Shown one piece after another: positions 1-6,557 of a DNA stretch of 26,773 bases. Numbering within the stretch: position 1 is the stretch's first letter; every line of letters starts with the position of its first letter. Position numbers and translations under genes: made by a program. Below the pieces are notes generated by a model. That model made no database searches. It worked only from the letters and a program-made list of their open reading frames with translations, and was not told the origin of the DNA. The stretch comes from Chrysiogenia bacterium (GTDB taxonomy: Bacteria; JAGRBM01), in NCBI GenBank assembly GCA_020434085.1, contig JAGRBM010000085.1:1-26773 (forward strand), written 5' to 3'.

Positions 1-84
1 CTGGAACAGATGCTCTCACTCAAAGCACACGCGCGGGCAAAGGGGAAGGGGGGCTGCCGCCCGGGGCTGAATCCGTGCTGGACG
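1..84. other. Window edge, no supported gene
   Basis: Two plus-strand frames stay open into this edge, one ending at a TGA at 106-108, the other running on into the antitoxin. Either could be the tail of a gene that begins outside, but 35 codons without a motif cannot support a call. Confidence 0.3.
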
Positions 85-144
85 GCGCCGAAACAGGTGC
101 TAAAATGAGTGCTAATATATGCGCTAAATTAGGTGCCGAAAGGA
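85..144 (+). repeat. Five 12-bp imperfect tandem units upstream of toxin-antitoxin genes (putative operator)
   Basis: Units begin at 85, 97, 109, 121 and 133 with an exact 12-bp period: GCGCCGAAACAG, GTGCTAAAATGA, GTGCTAATATAT, GCGCTAAATTAG, GTGCCGAAAGGA. The core is GYGCYRAAA or close to it. The three central units are AT-richer than their surroundings and hold a possible -10 (TAATAT, 113-118). The last unit contributes the AAGGA Shine-Dalgarno of the antitoxin. Antitoxins of this family usually repress their own operon by binding short repeated sites, so an operator role is inferred. The repeat also stays in frame with the antitoxin when read upstream and would encode four-residue repeats, which is probably incidental. 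Confidence 0.55.
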
Positions 145-152
145 GTCCACCC

Positions 153-434
153 ATGCGAATTCGAACCATCCCGGCGTCCGAGATCAAGCGACGCGGCATC
201 GGCGCAGTCGACGAGCAGCTCGCCAAGTATCCGGCCGTCCATGTCATCGCGAACAACCAGCCCCGGTACGTGATCCTGACCGAGGAGCGCTACGAGGAAC
301 TCCTCGACGAGGTCGAGGAAGCGGCCGAGCTGCGCATTGCCGAATCGCTGGCCGAATACAAGGCGGGGAAAGTGAAGCGCTACAACTCGGTCGAAGAACT
401 GATGTCCGCTGTTGACGCCGCCGATGACGACTGA
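153..434 (+). CDS. Phd/YefM-family antitoxin
   Basis: A 93-aa antitoxin of a type II toxin-antitoxin module. It should neutralise the downstream RelE/ParE-type toxin by direct binding and repress the operon through its N-terminal DNA-binding fold. The Phd/YefM signature is clear: an N-terminal stretch with IPASEIKRRG, then VHVIANNQPRYVILTEERYE (about residues 30-49), where family members typically have 'v..n..P.yvll..e.Y..l'. An acidic helical C-terminus follows that would wrap the toxin. The ATG at 153 is chosen because AAGGAG lies about 8 nt upstream; the frame is open farther upstream (ATG at 105), but that start lacks a ribosome site. The last codons overlap the toxin start, which points to translational coupling. 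Which subfamily (YefM, Phd or another) cannot be settled by eye. Confidence 0.85.
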   Translation: MRIRTIPASEIKRRGIGAVDEQLAKYPAVHVIANNQPRYVILTEERYEELLDEVEEAAELRIAESLAEYKAGKVKRYNSVEELMSAVDAADDD

Positions 435-711
435 ACCCTTTCAACTTCGCGCCACGACCAAGTTTGAGCGAAGCGCAAAGAAATTCCTGCGAAAGCGCCC
501 GGACCTGCGCAGGCGCTTTGAGTCGATCATCGAGGATCTGCGTGCCGATCCCTTCCAGCCGCACCTTGGACTGCACCGGCTGCAGGGGGAGCTGCAGCAT
601 CTGCATGGGGTTCGGGTCACCTACTCCTACCGAATCACCCTGACGCTGCTGATCGAAGAGCACGCGATCACATTGATCGACGTGGGCACCCACGACGAGG
701 TCTATCGCTAA
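424..711 (+). CDS. RelE/ParE-family toxin (YafQ-like mRNA interferase fold)
   Basis: A 95-aa toxin partner of the preceding antitoxin. Visible features are a basic N-terminal helix (FERSAKKFLRKRPDL), a central 'L.R L.GELQHLHGVRVTYSYRI' strand region and the C-terminal IDVGTHDEVYR, which matches the 'GtHdevY' ending of RelE/YafQ-type toxins. Members usually cleave mRNA on the ribosome, while ParE members inhibit gyrase; the GTHDEVY ending favours the RelE/YafQ side, but this is inference. ATG 424 overlaps the antitoxin by 11 nt; a TTG at 412 is an alternative start. No Shine-Dalgarno is visible, consistent with coupling to antitoxin translation. Its stop codon overlaps by 2-3 nt the stop of the convergent gamma-glutamyltransferase gene. 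Confidence 0.85.
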   Translation: MTTEPFQLRATTKFERSAKKFLRKRPDLRRRFESIIEDLRADPFQPHLGLHRLQGELQHLHGVRVTYSYRITLTLLIEEHAITLIDVGTHDEVYR

Positions 712-2543
712 AACCCCGCGGGCGCGCCTTCGACTCTCTCGTCGGAAAGACCGAGCAGGGTGCCGTCGTCTTCGACCCACACGGCCTGGGCGTTGCACCA
801 GTGCGGCGCCGTCTTGATGTGGTGGCCCATTTTCTCGAGCGCGCCGCGCAGGGGGGTAAGTCCCTCGGGGGCGAAGAAGGCGTCCTCGGCATAGAGCGTG
901 TCGGGGCGCCACTGGTGGTGGATGCGCGGGGCGTCCATGGCCTGTTCGGGGGTGAGCCCGAAGGCGGCGACGTGGAGGAAGAGCTGGAGCACGGTGCTGA
1001 TGATGCGCGAACCGCCGGGCGAGCCCAGCACGTAGCGCAGCCTGCCGCCGCGAAAAGCCATGGTCGGCGTCATGCTAGAGAGCGGCGTCTTGCCCGGCGC
1101 AATCGAATTGCGCTCTCCTTGGATCAGCCCGAAAGCGTTGGGGACGCCCGGCGCGGCGGCGAAGTCGTCCATTTCGTTGTTCAAAATGATTCCCCACTTT
1201 GGAACGGTGATTCCCGAACCAAAGGAGAGATTGATCGTGAGCGTCGCGCTGACGGCGTCGCCCTCGGGCCCCACAATCGAGATGTGCGTGGTGTGCTCGC
1301 CCTCGGCGGGCGCGATCTCCACGCTGCCGGCGCTTACGTCGTGGGCCTTTTCCAGATCGAGATCCTTCAGGCGCTCCCTGGCGTAGTCCTTGGCAATGAG
1401 GCGCTTTGTCGGGACGTCGGCGAAGCGCGGGTCGCCCAGATACTCGGCCCGGTCGGCGTAGGCGCGGCGCATGACTTCGGCAATGAGGTGGCTGTGCCCT
1501 GCGACCAGCATCGACTGCATTGCAGGGATGCCGGGGAAGGCAGCGCTCTCTCCCTGGGCAAGCGCGCTGGCTCCCAGAAGCGGCGCCAGCGGCGCGAGCT
1601 TTTGCAGGCCCGCCTCGACCTTGAGCGCCGACTCCACCTGCGGCTGCTCGGGAAGGGCCGCTTCGAGCATGTTGAGCATCTCGATCAGAACGATGCCCCC
1701 CGAGGAGGGGCCGGGGAAGGAATAGATCTCCCAGTCGCGAAAAGTCCCGCGCACCGGCGTGACCGGGTAGGCCTGGTAAGTGGCCAGGTCCCGTTCGCTG
1801 AGGATTCCCCCGAGGCGGCTCACTTCGGCTGCCATGTCCCTGGCGATGGCGCCCTTGTAGAAGGGCGCGGCCCCTTCGGCAGCGAAGGCCTCAATGGCCT
1901 TTGCCAGACCGGGCTGGCGGATCTTCGCGCCGACTTCGGGAATCTTGTCACCGGGAAGCCAGACCTCGCGGGTCGCATCGAACTGGCGCAGCAGGCTTGC
2001 CGTGCTTTTGATCTTCTCCTGAAGGTAGGGGAAGACGGCAAAGCCCTCGGCGGCGAAAGCGTGGGCTTCTTTTGTCAGACGCGCGCGCGGGAGCTTGCCG
2101 TGGCGCGCGTGGATCATCTCGAGCCCCGCGGGCTGGCCCGGCACGCCCACGGCCATGGGGCCGAACTTCGAGAGCATGGAATCGACCTTGCCGTCTTTTT
2201 GATACATGTCGCGCCGGGCCTTGCCGGGGGCACGCTCGCGAAAGTCGTAGGCGTGCACCTTCCCGGCAGTGTCGCGGTAGAGGGCGAAGCCGCCGCCGCC
2301 AAGGCCCGCCGAGTAGGGTTCGATCACGCCGAGCACCAGCGCCGCCGCGACGAAGGCATCGGCGGCGTTGCCGCCCTCGCGCATGACCTCGGCCGCGGCT
2401 TTGGATGCATCGGGGTGGGCCGTGGCGGCCATGGCATTTTTGCTGCGCGCGGTGCGCGCGGCCTCGCCGGCAGTGGCAAGCAACAGAACCAGCGCGCAGG
2501 CCAGCGGCAGCGCGCGTCGAAGGGCGGTGAATACGGGGTTCAA
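708..2543 (-). CDS. ggt: Gamma-glutamyltransferase (glutathione hydrolase proenzyme)
   Basis: About 611 aa. The enzyme hydrolyses or transfers the gamma-glutamyl group of glutathione in the periplasm and matures by autocleavage. The N-terminus reads as a signal peptide (basic ALRR, then hydrophobic PLACALVLLLATAGEA, about residues 1-27). The large-subunit hallmark GGNAADAFVAA is present, as is the cleavage/catalytic site EHTTHISIV with the nucleophile Thr near residue 418. The substrate-site motifs NNEMDDF and PGKTPLSSMTPTM follow. A stretch around residues 297-345 (proline, alanine, leucine rich) appears longer than in the E. coli enzyme. The start is uncertain: a TTG at 2543 gives the signal peptide and lies 7 nt beyond the stop of the upstream membrane-protein gene; no ATG gives a better N-terminus. 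It is co-transcribed with that gene. Confidence 0.93.
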   Translation of the reverse strand: MNPVFTALRRALPLACALVLLLATAGEAARTARSKNAMAATAHPDASKAAAEVMREGGNAADAFVAAALVLGVIEPYSAGLGGGGFALYRDTAGKVHAYDFRERAPGKARRDMYQKDGKVDSMLSKFGPMAVGVPGQPAGLEMIHARHGKLPRARLTKEAHAFAAEGFAVFPYLQEKIKSTASLLRQFDATREVWLPGDKIPEVGAKIRQPGLAKAIEAFAAEGAAPFYKGAIARDMAAEVSRLGGILSERDLATYQAYPVTPVRGTFRDWEIYSFPGPSSGGIVLIEMLNMLEAALPEQPQVESALKVEAGLQKLAPLAPLLGASALAQGESAAFPGIPAMQSMLVAGHSHLIAEVMRRAYADRAEYLGDPRFADVPTKRLIAKDYARERLKDLDLEKAHDVSAGSVEIAPAEGEHTTHISIVGPEGDAVSATLTINLSFGSGITVPKWGIILNNEMDDFAAAPGVPNAFGLIQGERNSIAPGKTPLSSMTPTMAFRGGRLRYVLGSPGGSRIISTVLQLFLHVAAFGLTPEQAMDAPRIHHQWRPDTLYAEDAFFAPEGLTPLRGALEKMGHHIKTAPHWCNAQAVWVEDDGTLLGLSDERVEGAPAGF

Positions 2544-2550
2544 GGATCGA

Positions 2551-2850
2551 TTACTGGTCGAGCTTGTCCTCGAACAGGTCGTCGAGGGAGCGGCGGTCTT
2601 TTTCGGTGAGCTCGTCGGCCGGCGGCGGATCGGAGCGACCAGATCGCTCGGTTCGCTCCGAACGCTCGCGTGTCGGCTGATTGCGCGCGCTCTGCTCCCT
2701 GGGGGCCGGCTTGGCACGGGGGGACTCCTCATCGGAGAAGAAGGTTCGGACCGTTTTCTCGATCACCACCTGCCGAAAGGGCTCATGGGCAAAGAGAAAG
2801 CCGAAGACGAAGGTCGCCACCAGAAGTCCGGTGAGAAGGATGAGACGCAT
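2551..2850 (-). CDS. Small single-pass membrane protein, unknown function
   Basis: A 99-aa protein I do not recognise. Residues 2-20 (RLILLTGLLVATFVFGFLF) form one hydrophobic segment, followed by HEPFRQVVIEKTVRTFF. A strongly charged, low-complexity region rich in Arg, Ser, Glu and Pro comes next, and an acidic C-terminal helix (EKDRRSLDDLFEDKLDQ) ends it. The segment could be a membrane anchor or an uncleaved signal sequence. The ATG at 2850 puts the hydrophobic segment at the very N-terminus; the frame is open to an ATG at 2895. The stop is only 7 nt from the proposed start of the gamma-glutamyltransferase gene, so the two are probably one transcript, but nothing shows a functional link. 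Confidence 0.6.
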   Translation of the reverse strand: MRLILLTGLLVATFVFGFLFAHEPFRQVVIEKTVRTFFSDEESPRAKPAPREQSARNQPTRERSERTERSGRSDPPPADELTEKDRRSLDDLFEDKLDQ

Positions 2851-2909
2851 AAGCTCGCACTGCGGCCCTACTGCCGCACGGAAGGCCTCACCCACTCCGT
2901 CGCGCCCTC

Positions 2910-2939
2910 ATTGTGCTCGCGCGCACCCTCTGTTGTCAA
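2910..2939 (-). promoter_or_regulatory. Putative sigma-70 promoter for the membrane protein-ggt pair
   Basis: Read on the minus strand, a perfect TTGACA (plus 2934-2939) is followed after 18 bp by CACAAT (plus 2910-2915, 4 of 6 to TATAAT). A transcript would start near 2903, about 50 nt upstream of the proposed ATG at 2850. It lies in the divergent gap between this pair and the dciA-like gene. Confidence 0.45.
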
Positions 2940-2999
2940 AGAAGGCCGGAGGCGGCTGCCACTTGCCAGAGCCCGCGGCGCCCGGTCAGGCTGGGCGCC

Positions 3000-3452
3000 A
3001 TGGCGAATCCTCCCAAAGGCATCGGCGGCCTCATCAACAAGGCCCTCCGCGATCAGGGCCTGGGCCCCCGCGTGGCCGAAGTGGACCTGAAAAAGCGCTG
3101 GGCCGAGATCATCGGCCCCGACCTGGCTCACTACGTCGCGCCCGAATCGCTCAAGCACGGCGAGCTCACCGTCACCGTCGCCAGCGCCGTGTGGAGCCAG
3201 GAAATCATGGGAATGCAGGAGCAGCTCCTCGCCCAGATTCGCGAGCGCATGCACTCGCCCGCTGTCCAGAGCCTGCGTGTGCGCATCGGCCGCGTCCCCG
3301 CGCCGCCGCCCGAGAAGAAACCGCTCGTCCTCCCGCCGGTCGAGAGCCTGCCCGAAGAAATCCGCGCGCACCTGGCAAAGGTTGAAGACCCCGAAGTGCG
3401 CGAGGTGCTCACGCGCTTTGCGTTGCGGTATGAGGCGAAGAAGCTGGGCTGA
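3000..3452 (+). CDS. dciA: DUF721/DciA-family protein (probable replicative helicase loader/operator)
   Basis: A 150-aa cytoplasmic protein. DciA proteins help load the replicative helicase DnaB in bacteria that lack DnaC. The family pattern is visible: an N-terminal helix (GGLINKALRDQGLGPRVAE), then KKRWAEIIGPDLAHYVAPES, and the strand/helix segment GELTVTVASAVWSQEIMGMQ, matching the 'L.V.v.s..W..eL......ll..in' core of the KH-like DUF721 domain. A proline-rich linker and a charged C-terminal helix (about residues 110-150) follow. ATG 3000 is chosen because it starts just before the conserved domain; the frame is open farther upstream to 2913 but with no family-like sequence. No strong Shine-Dalgarno is seen. 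It stands alone between a divergent and a convergent gene. Confidence 0.8.
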   Translation: MANPPKGIGGLINKALRDQGLGPRVAEVDLKKRWAEIIGPDLAHYVAPESLKHGELTVTVASAVWSQEIMGMQEQLLAQIRERMHSPAVQSLRVRIGRVPAPPPEKKPLVLPPVESLPEEIRAHLAKVEDPEVREVLTRFALRYEAKKLG

Positions 3453-3457
3453 TTCAG

Positions 3458-3481
3458 AAGGGCGAGGCATGCCTCGCCCTT
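3458..3481 (+). terminator. Perfect 24-nt palindrome just after dciA
   Basis: A 12-bp perfect stem (AAGGGCGAGGCA paired with TGCCTCGCCCTT) begins 5 nt after the dciA stop. It is GC-rich with no T-run longer than two, so it may be a terminator-type hairpin, an mRNA 3'-end stabiliser or part of the repeat cluster that follows. Confidence 0.5.
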
Positions 3482-3504
3482 GCACGACATGTGATGAAAC
3501 AGGT

Positions 3505-3622
3505 TGTCATCCTGAGGGCGAGAGCCCGAAGGATCTCAACCTGCTGGAGCCAGCCCTGGTCCCGCAAGAAATGCTCACCATTTCTCAATGGTTGAGATCC
3601 TTCGCTCTGCTCAGGATGACAG
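3505..3622. repeat. Inverted repeat of the 'TGTCATCCTGAG...GAAGGATCT' type
   Basis: The left arm 3505-3540 (TTGTCATCCTGAG ... CCGAAGGATCTCAAC) pairs with the right arm 3591-3622 (GTTGAGATCCTTCGCTCTG ... CAGGATGACAG), leaving a 50-nt centre. The outer 12-13 nt and inner 15 nt match; the middle of the arms differs. Sequences of this type occur as dispersed intergenic repeats in several unrelated bacterial lineages, from general knowledge. There is no ORF inside. It fills the gap between dciA and the convergent DUF1015 gene. Confidence 0.7.
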
Positions 3623-3643
3623 TTTCAGGGAATCGCGCGAAGA

Positions 3644-4969
3644 TTACTCCCCCGCAACGCTCCTGAAAACGAGACCGCTCAGGAGCTTGGGATAGAAGTA
3701 GGTGCTCTTCTGGGGCATGACCTCGCCGGCTTCGGCGACGTCGCGCACTTCTTCGAGCTTGGTCGGGCGCAGCAGGAATCCCAGCTCGGCCTTGTCGGAG
3801 TTCACCCAGCCGAAGACTTTCATCGCGTCCGGGGTGTAGCTGAGCTTGCCGCCCTCGGCGATCTTGTCGGTGGTGAGCGCGAACTGCTTTTCGAGAATCA
3901 GGCTGTGGAGCACGGCCACGTCGAGCGCGCGCACCGGGCCGGGAACCGATTGATCGAAGAGGGCTTCGACGGCGGCGGCGTCCTTCGAGGTGAGCAGGTG
4001 GGCGTGGCCCGGGCCCACGATGCCCAGCGCGTAGGGCGCGTCCGCGGCAAGGAGTGCATCGAGGAACGCCTGCTGGCCCGCCTCGTCCTTGGTCACGTGG
4101 GTCTCGTCCTCAAAATACTCGTGCAGGGCGCGGATCATCTCGGGCGCGTGCTTGCGGCCGTCGACGCCCGCGCTGGCCAGCAGCATGCGGTTGTAGGGAA
4201 GCACCGTCATCTGCGCCGCGTCGGCAACGAACATCATCATGAACTCGGCCGGATGCTCGGGGTCCGTTTTGCCGTTCTGCTCGCGGATCTTTTCGCGGTA
4301 GTGCAGCGCCGTCGTGTAGCGGTGGTGGCCGTCGGCCAGGTAGAGCTTGAGATCGGCGAAGGCCTTGGTGATGGCCGCGACCTGCGCTTCATCGGAGATG
4401 GCCCACAGGCGGTGGCGCACGTTTTCGTCGTCGGTGAAGTCACACCACGCATCGGCGGGTGCTTCGCCCATGGCAGAGGCCACGTTGCCGGCGGGATCGA
4501 AGTAGAAAGAGAAAGTCGGCGAGAGGTTCGTCTTTGTCGCCTCGATGAGCGCAAGGCGATCGGCCTTGGGGCCGCTCAGGGTTTTTTCGTGCGGCAGAAT
4601 GATCCCCTCGGAAAACTCGTGCAGGCGCACTGCGGCGATGAGACCCTCGCGCGAGTGGATCTCGTCCGAGCCGGAGAGGGTGAAGTCCTGGCGGTAGCGA
4701 TAGAAGGCCGGCGCGCTATCCTGCGCAACGACTTCCTGGCTGCTCCAGTCCTTGAGGATCTCGGCGGCGGCAGCGTACTTGTCCGCGGCGCCGCTGACTT
4801 CGTCCTGCCGGGGCAGGATAAGGCGCACCACGTTCTTGTCGCTCACGCCGGCCAGCGCGGCGCGCCGGTCGTCGTCAATGACGTCGTAGGGCGGCGCCAT
4901 CACGTCGCCGAGCTTGGGGTTCTTTTCCGGGTTGTAGCGAATGCCGCGAAAGGCTCTTACTTCTGCCAT
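3644..4969 (-). CDS. DUF1015 family protein (COG4198-like)
   Basis: A 441-aa soluble protein of an uncharacterised family; its biochemical role is not established. Family-typical motifs are APPYDVID (residues 25-32), LPHEKTLSGPKADRLALI (125-142) and LADGHHRYTTALHYRE (211-226). The conserved His/Asp/Arg residues suggest an enzyme or phosphate-binding role, but that is inference. The length equals the usual size for the family (about 400-450 aa), so the gene looks complete. The ATG at 4969 opens directly on the conserved MAEVRAFRG N-terminus; AGGGCC nearby is only a weak ribosome site. It follows sua5 on the same strand after a 190-nt gap with an inverted repeat. Confidence 0.88.
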   Translation of the reverse strand: MAEVRAFRGIRYNPEKNPKLGDVMAPPYDVIDDDRRAALAGVSDKNVVRLILPRQDEVSGAADKYAAAAEILKDWSSQEVVAQDSAPAFYRYRQDFTLSGSDEIHSREGLIAAVRLHEFSEGIILPHEKTLSGPKADRLALIEATKTNLSPTFSFYFDPAGNVASAMGEAPADAWCDFTDDENVRHRLWAISDEAQVAAITKAFADLKLYLADGHHRYTTALHYREKIREQNGKTDPEHPAEFMMMFVADAAQMTVLPYNRMLLASAGVDGRKHAPEMIRALHEYFEDETHVTKDEAGQQAFLDALLAADAPYALGIVGPGHAHLLTSKDAAAVEALFDQSVPGPVRALDVAVLHSLILEKQFALTTDKIAEGGKLSYTPDAMKVFGWVNSDKAELGFLLRPTKLEEVRDVAEAGEVMPQKSTYFYPKLLSGLVFRSVAGE

Positions 4970-5052
4970 GGTGGCCCTATCTAGCCTGCGAGTTCGGCGC
5001 TGGCAACTTGATTGAAAACCCCGCGAGCCGTATCTGCGCGGCGAGCTGGGCG

Positions 5053-5123
5053 GTCGTGAGCGTGCTCGTGCTCGTAAACGTGGCCGGATCGAGCACGAGC
5101 ACGTCTACGCTCACGTTCACGAC
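5053..5123. repeat. Large imperfect inverted repeat between sua5 and the DUF1015 gene
   Basis: GTCGTGAGCGTGCTCGTGCTCG (5053-5074, written here as the arm range) pairs with 5090-5123 (CGAGCACGAGCACG, then TCTACG inserted, CTCACG, and TCACGAC outermost). The loop is 5075-5089. The arms are made of GTGCTC/GAGCAC units. It lies 37 nt downstream of the sua5 stop on the minus strand and could be its transcription end or an RNA stabiliser. The rest of 4970-5159 holds no convincing gene. Confidence 0.5.
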
Positions 5124-5159
5124 GGTCGTGCCGACCGGGCTTGTCGGGGATTGCCTGGT

Positions 5160-5783
5160 TTACGCAATCCCCAGATCTTCCGCGCTCAGCGCCCCCTCGC
5201 GCACGATCGCGGCTTTGCCGCCGTCCAGGCGCACCACGGTGGAGGGCCGTCCCGAGAGGGCGCCGCCGTCGACCAGCATATCGACGCCGTTTTTTACGAA
5301 ATGCGACACATCTTCAAGGCTCGTGGGATTGGGAGCCCCCGAGAGGTTGGCGCTCGTGGAGACCAGCGGCGCGCCGAGGGCTTCAAGGAGGCGCGCGCAG
5401 AAGGGGTCGGATGAAATCCGGATCGCCAGCGTGCTCAGGCCCGGCGCCAGCAGCTCGAGCGGGAGCAGGTTCTCGCGCGCGGGGAAGACCAGAGTGAGCG
5501 GTCCGGGCCAGAAGCGCTCCATGAGCGGCTCATAGGGGGCCGGGATTTCGCTCACATATTCGGCGAGCATCTTTCGGTCGCGCACCAGCACGAGGAACGG
5601 CCGCTCGGCCGGGCGCTGCTTGAGTTCGAAGATGCGCTCGATGCCCGCGCGCTCGCTCGCCACGCAGCCCAGGCCGTAGGTCGTTTCGGTCGGATAGAGC
5701 AGCACCTCGCCCTTGCGCAGCCGCGCGGCGATGGACTCGTAGTCCTTGTCCTTGAGGGCGCTGGTCTGGAACTTCGTGGTCAC
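5160..5783 (-). CDS. Sua5/YciO/YrdC-family L-threonylcarbamoyladenylate synthase
   Basis: A 207-aa cytoplasmic enzyme that makes threonylcarbamoyl-AMP from threonine, bicarbonate and ATP, the first step of t6A37 tRNA modification. Motifs are YPTETTYGLG (residues 30-39), KQRPAERPFLVLV (55-67, the KxR...P substrate loop), FWPGPLTLVF (91-100) and VSTSANLSGAP (141-151), all diagnostic of the YrdC domain. The length fits the single-domain TsaC/YrdC form without the Sua5 C-terminal domain. The start is a GTG at 5783, preceding TTKFQTSALKD. The frame stays open upstream into purE, but that part is unlike the family and overlaps a conserved gene. No strong Shine-Dalgarno is visible. purE lies 91 nt upstream. 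Confidence 0.85.
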   Translation of the reverse strand: MTTKFQTSALKDKDYESIAARLRKGEVLLYPTETTYGLGCVASERAGIERIFELKQRPAERPFLVLVRDRKMLAEYVSEIPAPYEPLMERFWPGPLTLVFPARENLLPLELLAPGLSTLAIRISSDPFCARLLEALGAPLVSTSANLSGAPNPTSLEDVSHFVKNGVDMLVDGGALSGRPSTVVRLDGGKAAIVREGALSAEDLGIA

Positions 5784-5839
5784 GGTCGAATTCGGTGGTG
5801 TCGGTTCAAAGGTTGAAACAAAAGCGGGAAGCGAGCGGC

Positions 5840-5867
5840 GCCGGTCCGCTGCGCGCAGCGGACCGGC
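5840..5867. terminator. Perfect 28-nt palindrome between purE and sua5
   Basis: A 14-bp perfect stem centred on CTGCG|CGCAG begins 8 nt after the purE stop on the minus strand. It is entirely GC-rich apart from two T/A pairs, and the first T-run in the minus direction (GCTTTT) is some 20 nt farther on. It could attenuate read-through from purE or stabilise the purE mRNA end. Confidence 0.5.
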
Positions 5868-5874
5868 AGCGACG

Positions 5875-6372
5875 CTACTCCATCTCTTCGACCTTCTTGG
5901 CCTTCTCGAGGACCTGCTTGCGCATGTTGGCGCGCGATTCCTTGACGGCGTTGGCCACCTCGGGATCGCCCACGCCGATGATCTGCGCGGCCAGAATGGC
6001 GGCGTTCTTGGCGCCGGCCTTGCCGATGGCGCTGCAGGCGACCGGGATGCCCGGGGGCATCTGGACCGTGGAAAGCAGGGCGTCGAGGCCCGAGCCCATC
6101 TCCGAAGAAGCAATCGGTACGCCAATGACGGGGCGCGTGGTGATCGAGGCAATCACGCCGCCCAGGTGGGCCGCGGCGCCGGCGCCGGAGATGAACACCT
6201 TGGTGCCGTTGGCCTCGGCCTCGCTGACCAGGGTGTGGACCCGGTCTGGGGTGCGGTGGGCGCTCGCCACGGTCATGTGGACGCTGATGCCCATCTTGCG
6301 CAGCTCATCGCGGGCCACCTTCATCACCTCGGCGTCGGAATCGGAACCCATCAGGATCAGTACGTCAGCCAT
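5875..6372 (-). CDS. purE: N5-carboxyaminoimidazole ribonucleotide mutase (class I PurE)
   Basis: A 165-aa enzyme that converts N5-CAIR to CAIR in purine biosynthesis. Diagnostic motifs are MGSDSD (residues 8-13), SAHRTPDR (37-44, with the catalytic His of the SAHR motif), SGAGAAAHLGGVIA (62-75), PVIGVPI (81-87) and STVQMPPGIPVA (101-112). These are typical of the bacterial class I mutase rather than the class II carboxylase, so a PurK partner is expected elsewhere; none is adjacent. The ATG at 6372 has GAGAGGA about 5 nt upstream. It heads a minus-strand set (purE, sua5, DUF1015) and is divergent from the chemosensory operon. Confidence 0.96.
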   Translation of the reverse strand: MADVLILMGSDSDAEVMKVARDELRKMGISVHMTVASAHRTPDRVHTLVSEAEANGTKVFISGAGAAAHLGGVIASITTRPVIGVPIASSEMGSGLDALLSTVQMPPGIPVACSAIGKAGAKNAAILAAQIIGVGDPEVANAVKESRANMRKQVLEKAKKVEEME

Positions 6373-6557
6373 GCTCGTCCTCTCTGGTGTGAATCTTTGG
6401 TCTGAGCCCCTCTGGGCCCTCCCTGAGGGGCGCAGGTGCGGCCCGTGGGGAGCGCCGGGGGAGCTCGGTCGGACTTTTGCTACCATGGCCCCCCCGTGGT
6501 TGCAAGGCACATGTCACCGTGATACGAACCAATGATTCCGGGCGGTTATCAGGTTTT
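6373..6557. other. Divergent intergenic region purE / chemosensory operon
   Basis: A 185-nt gap that should hold both promoters. On the purE side there is a 7-bp hairpin (GCCCCTC 6406-6412, GAGGGGC 6425-6431). On the plus strand, TTGCAA (6500-6505), 17 bp and TACGAA (6523-6528) is a weak promoter candidate, about 30 nt upstream of the HEAT-protein ATG. No gene is seen. Confidence 0.3.

Noticed and set aside
801-2609. 602-codon open frame opposite gamma-glutamyltransferase
   Set aside because: It mirrors a gene with clear catalytic motifs; the antisense product is low-complexity His/Arg/Gly-rich and has no family motif. High GC keeps such frames open.
5008-5535. 175-codon plus-strand frame starting in the inverted repeat
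   Set aside because: Most of it is the complement of the Sua5-like gene; the first 40 codons are Val/Ser/Thr low complexity made by the repeat itself.
5784-6152. N-terminal extension of the Sua5-like frame
   Set aside because: It would overlap purE on the same strand in another frame and is Arg/Pro-rich noise; the YrdC domain starts right after the GTG at 5783.
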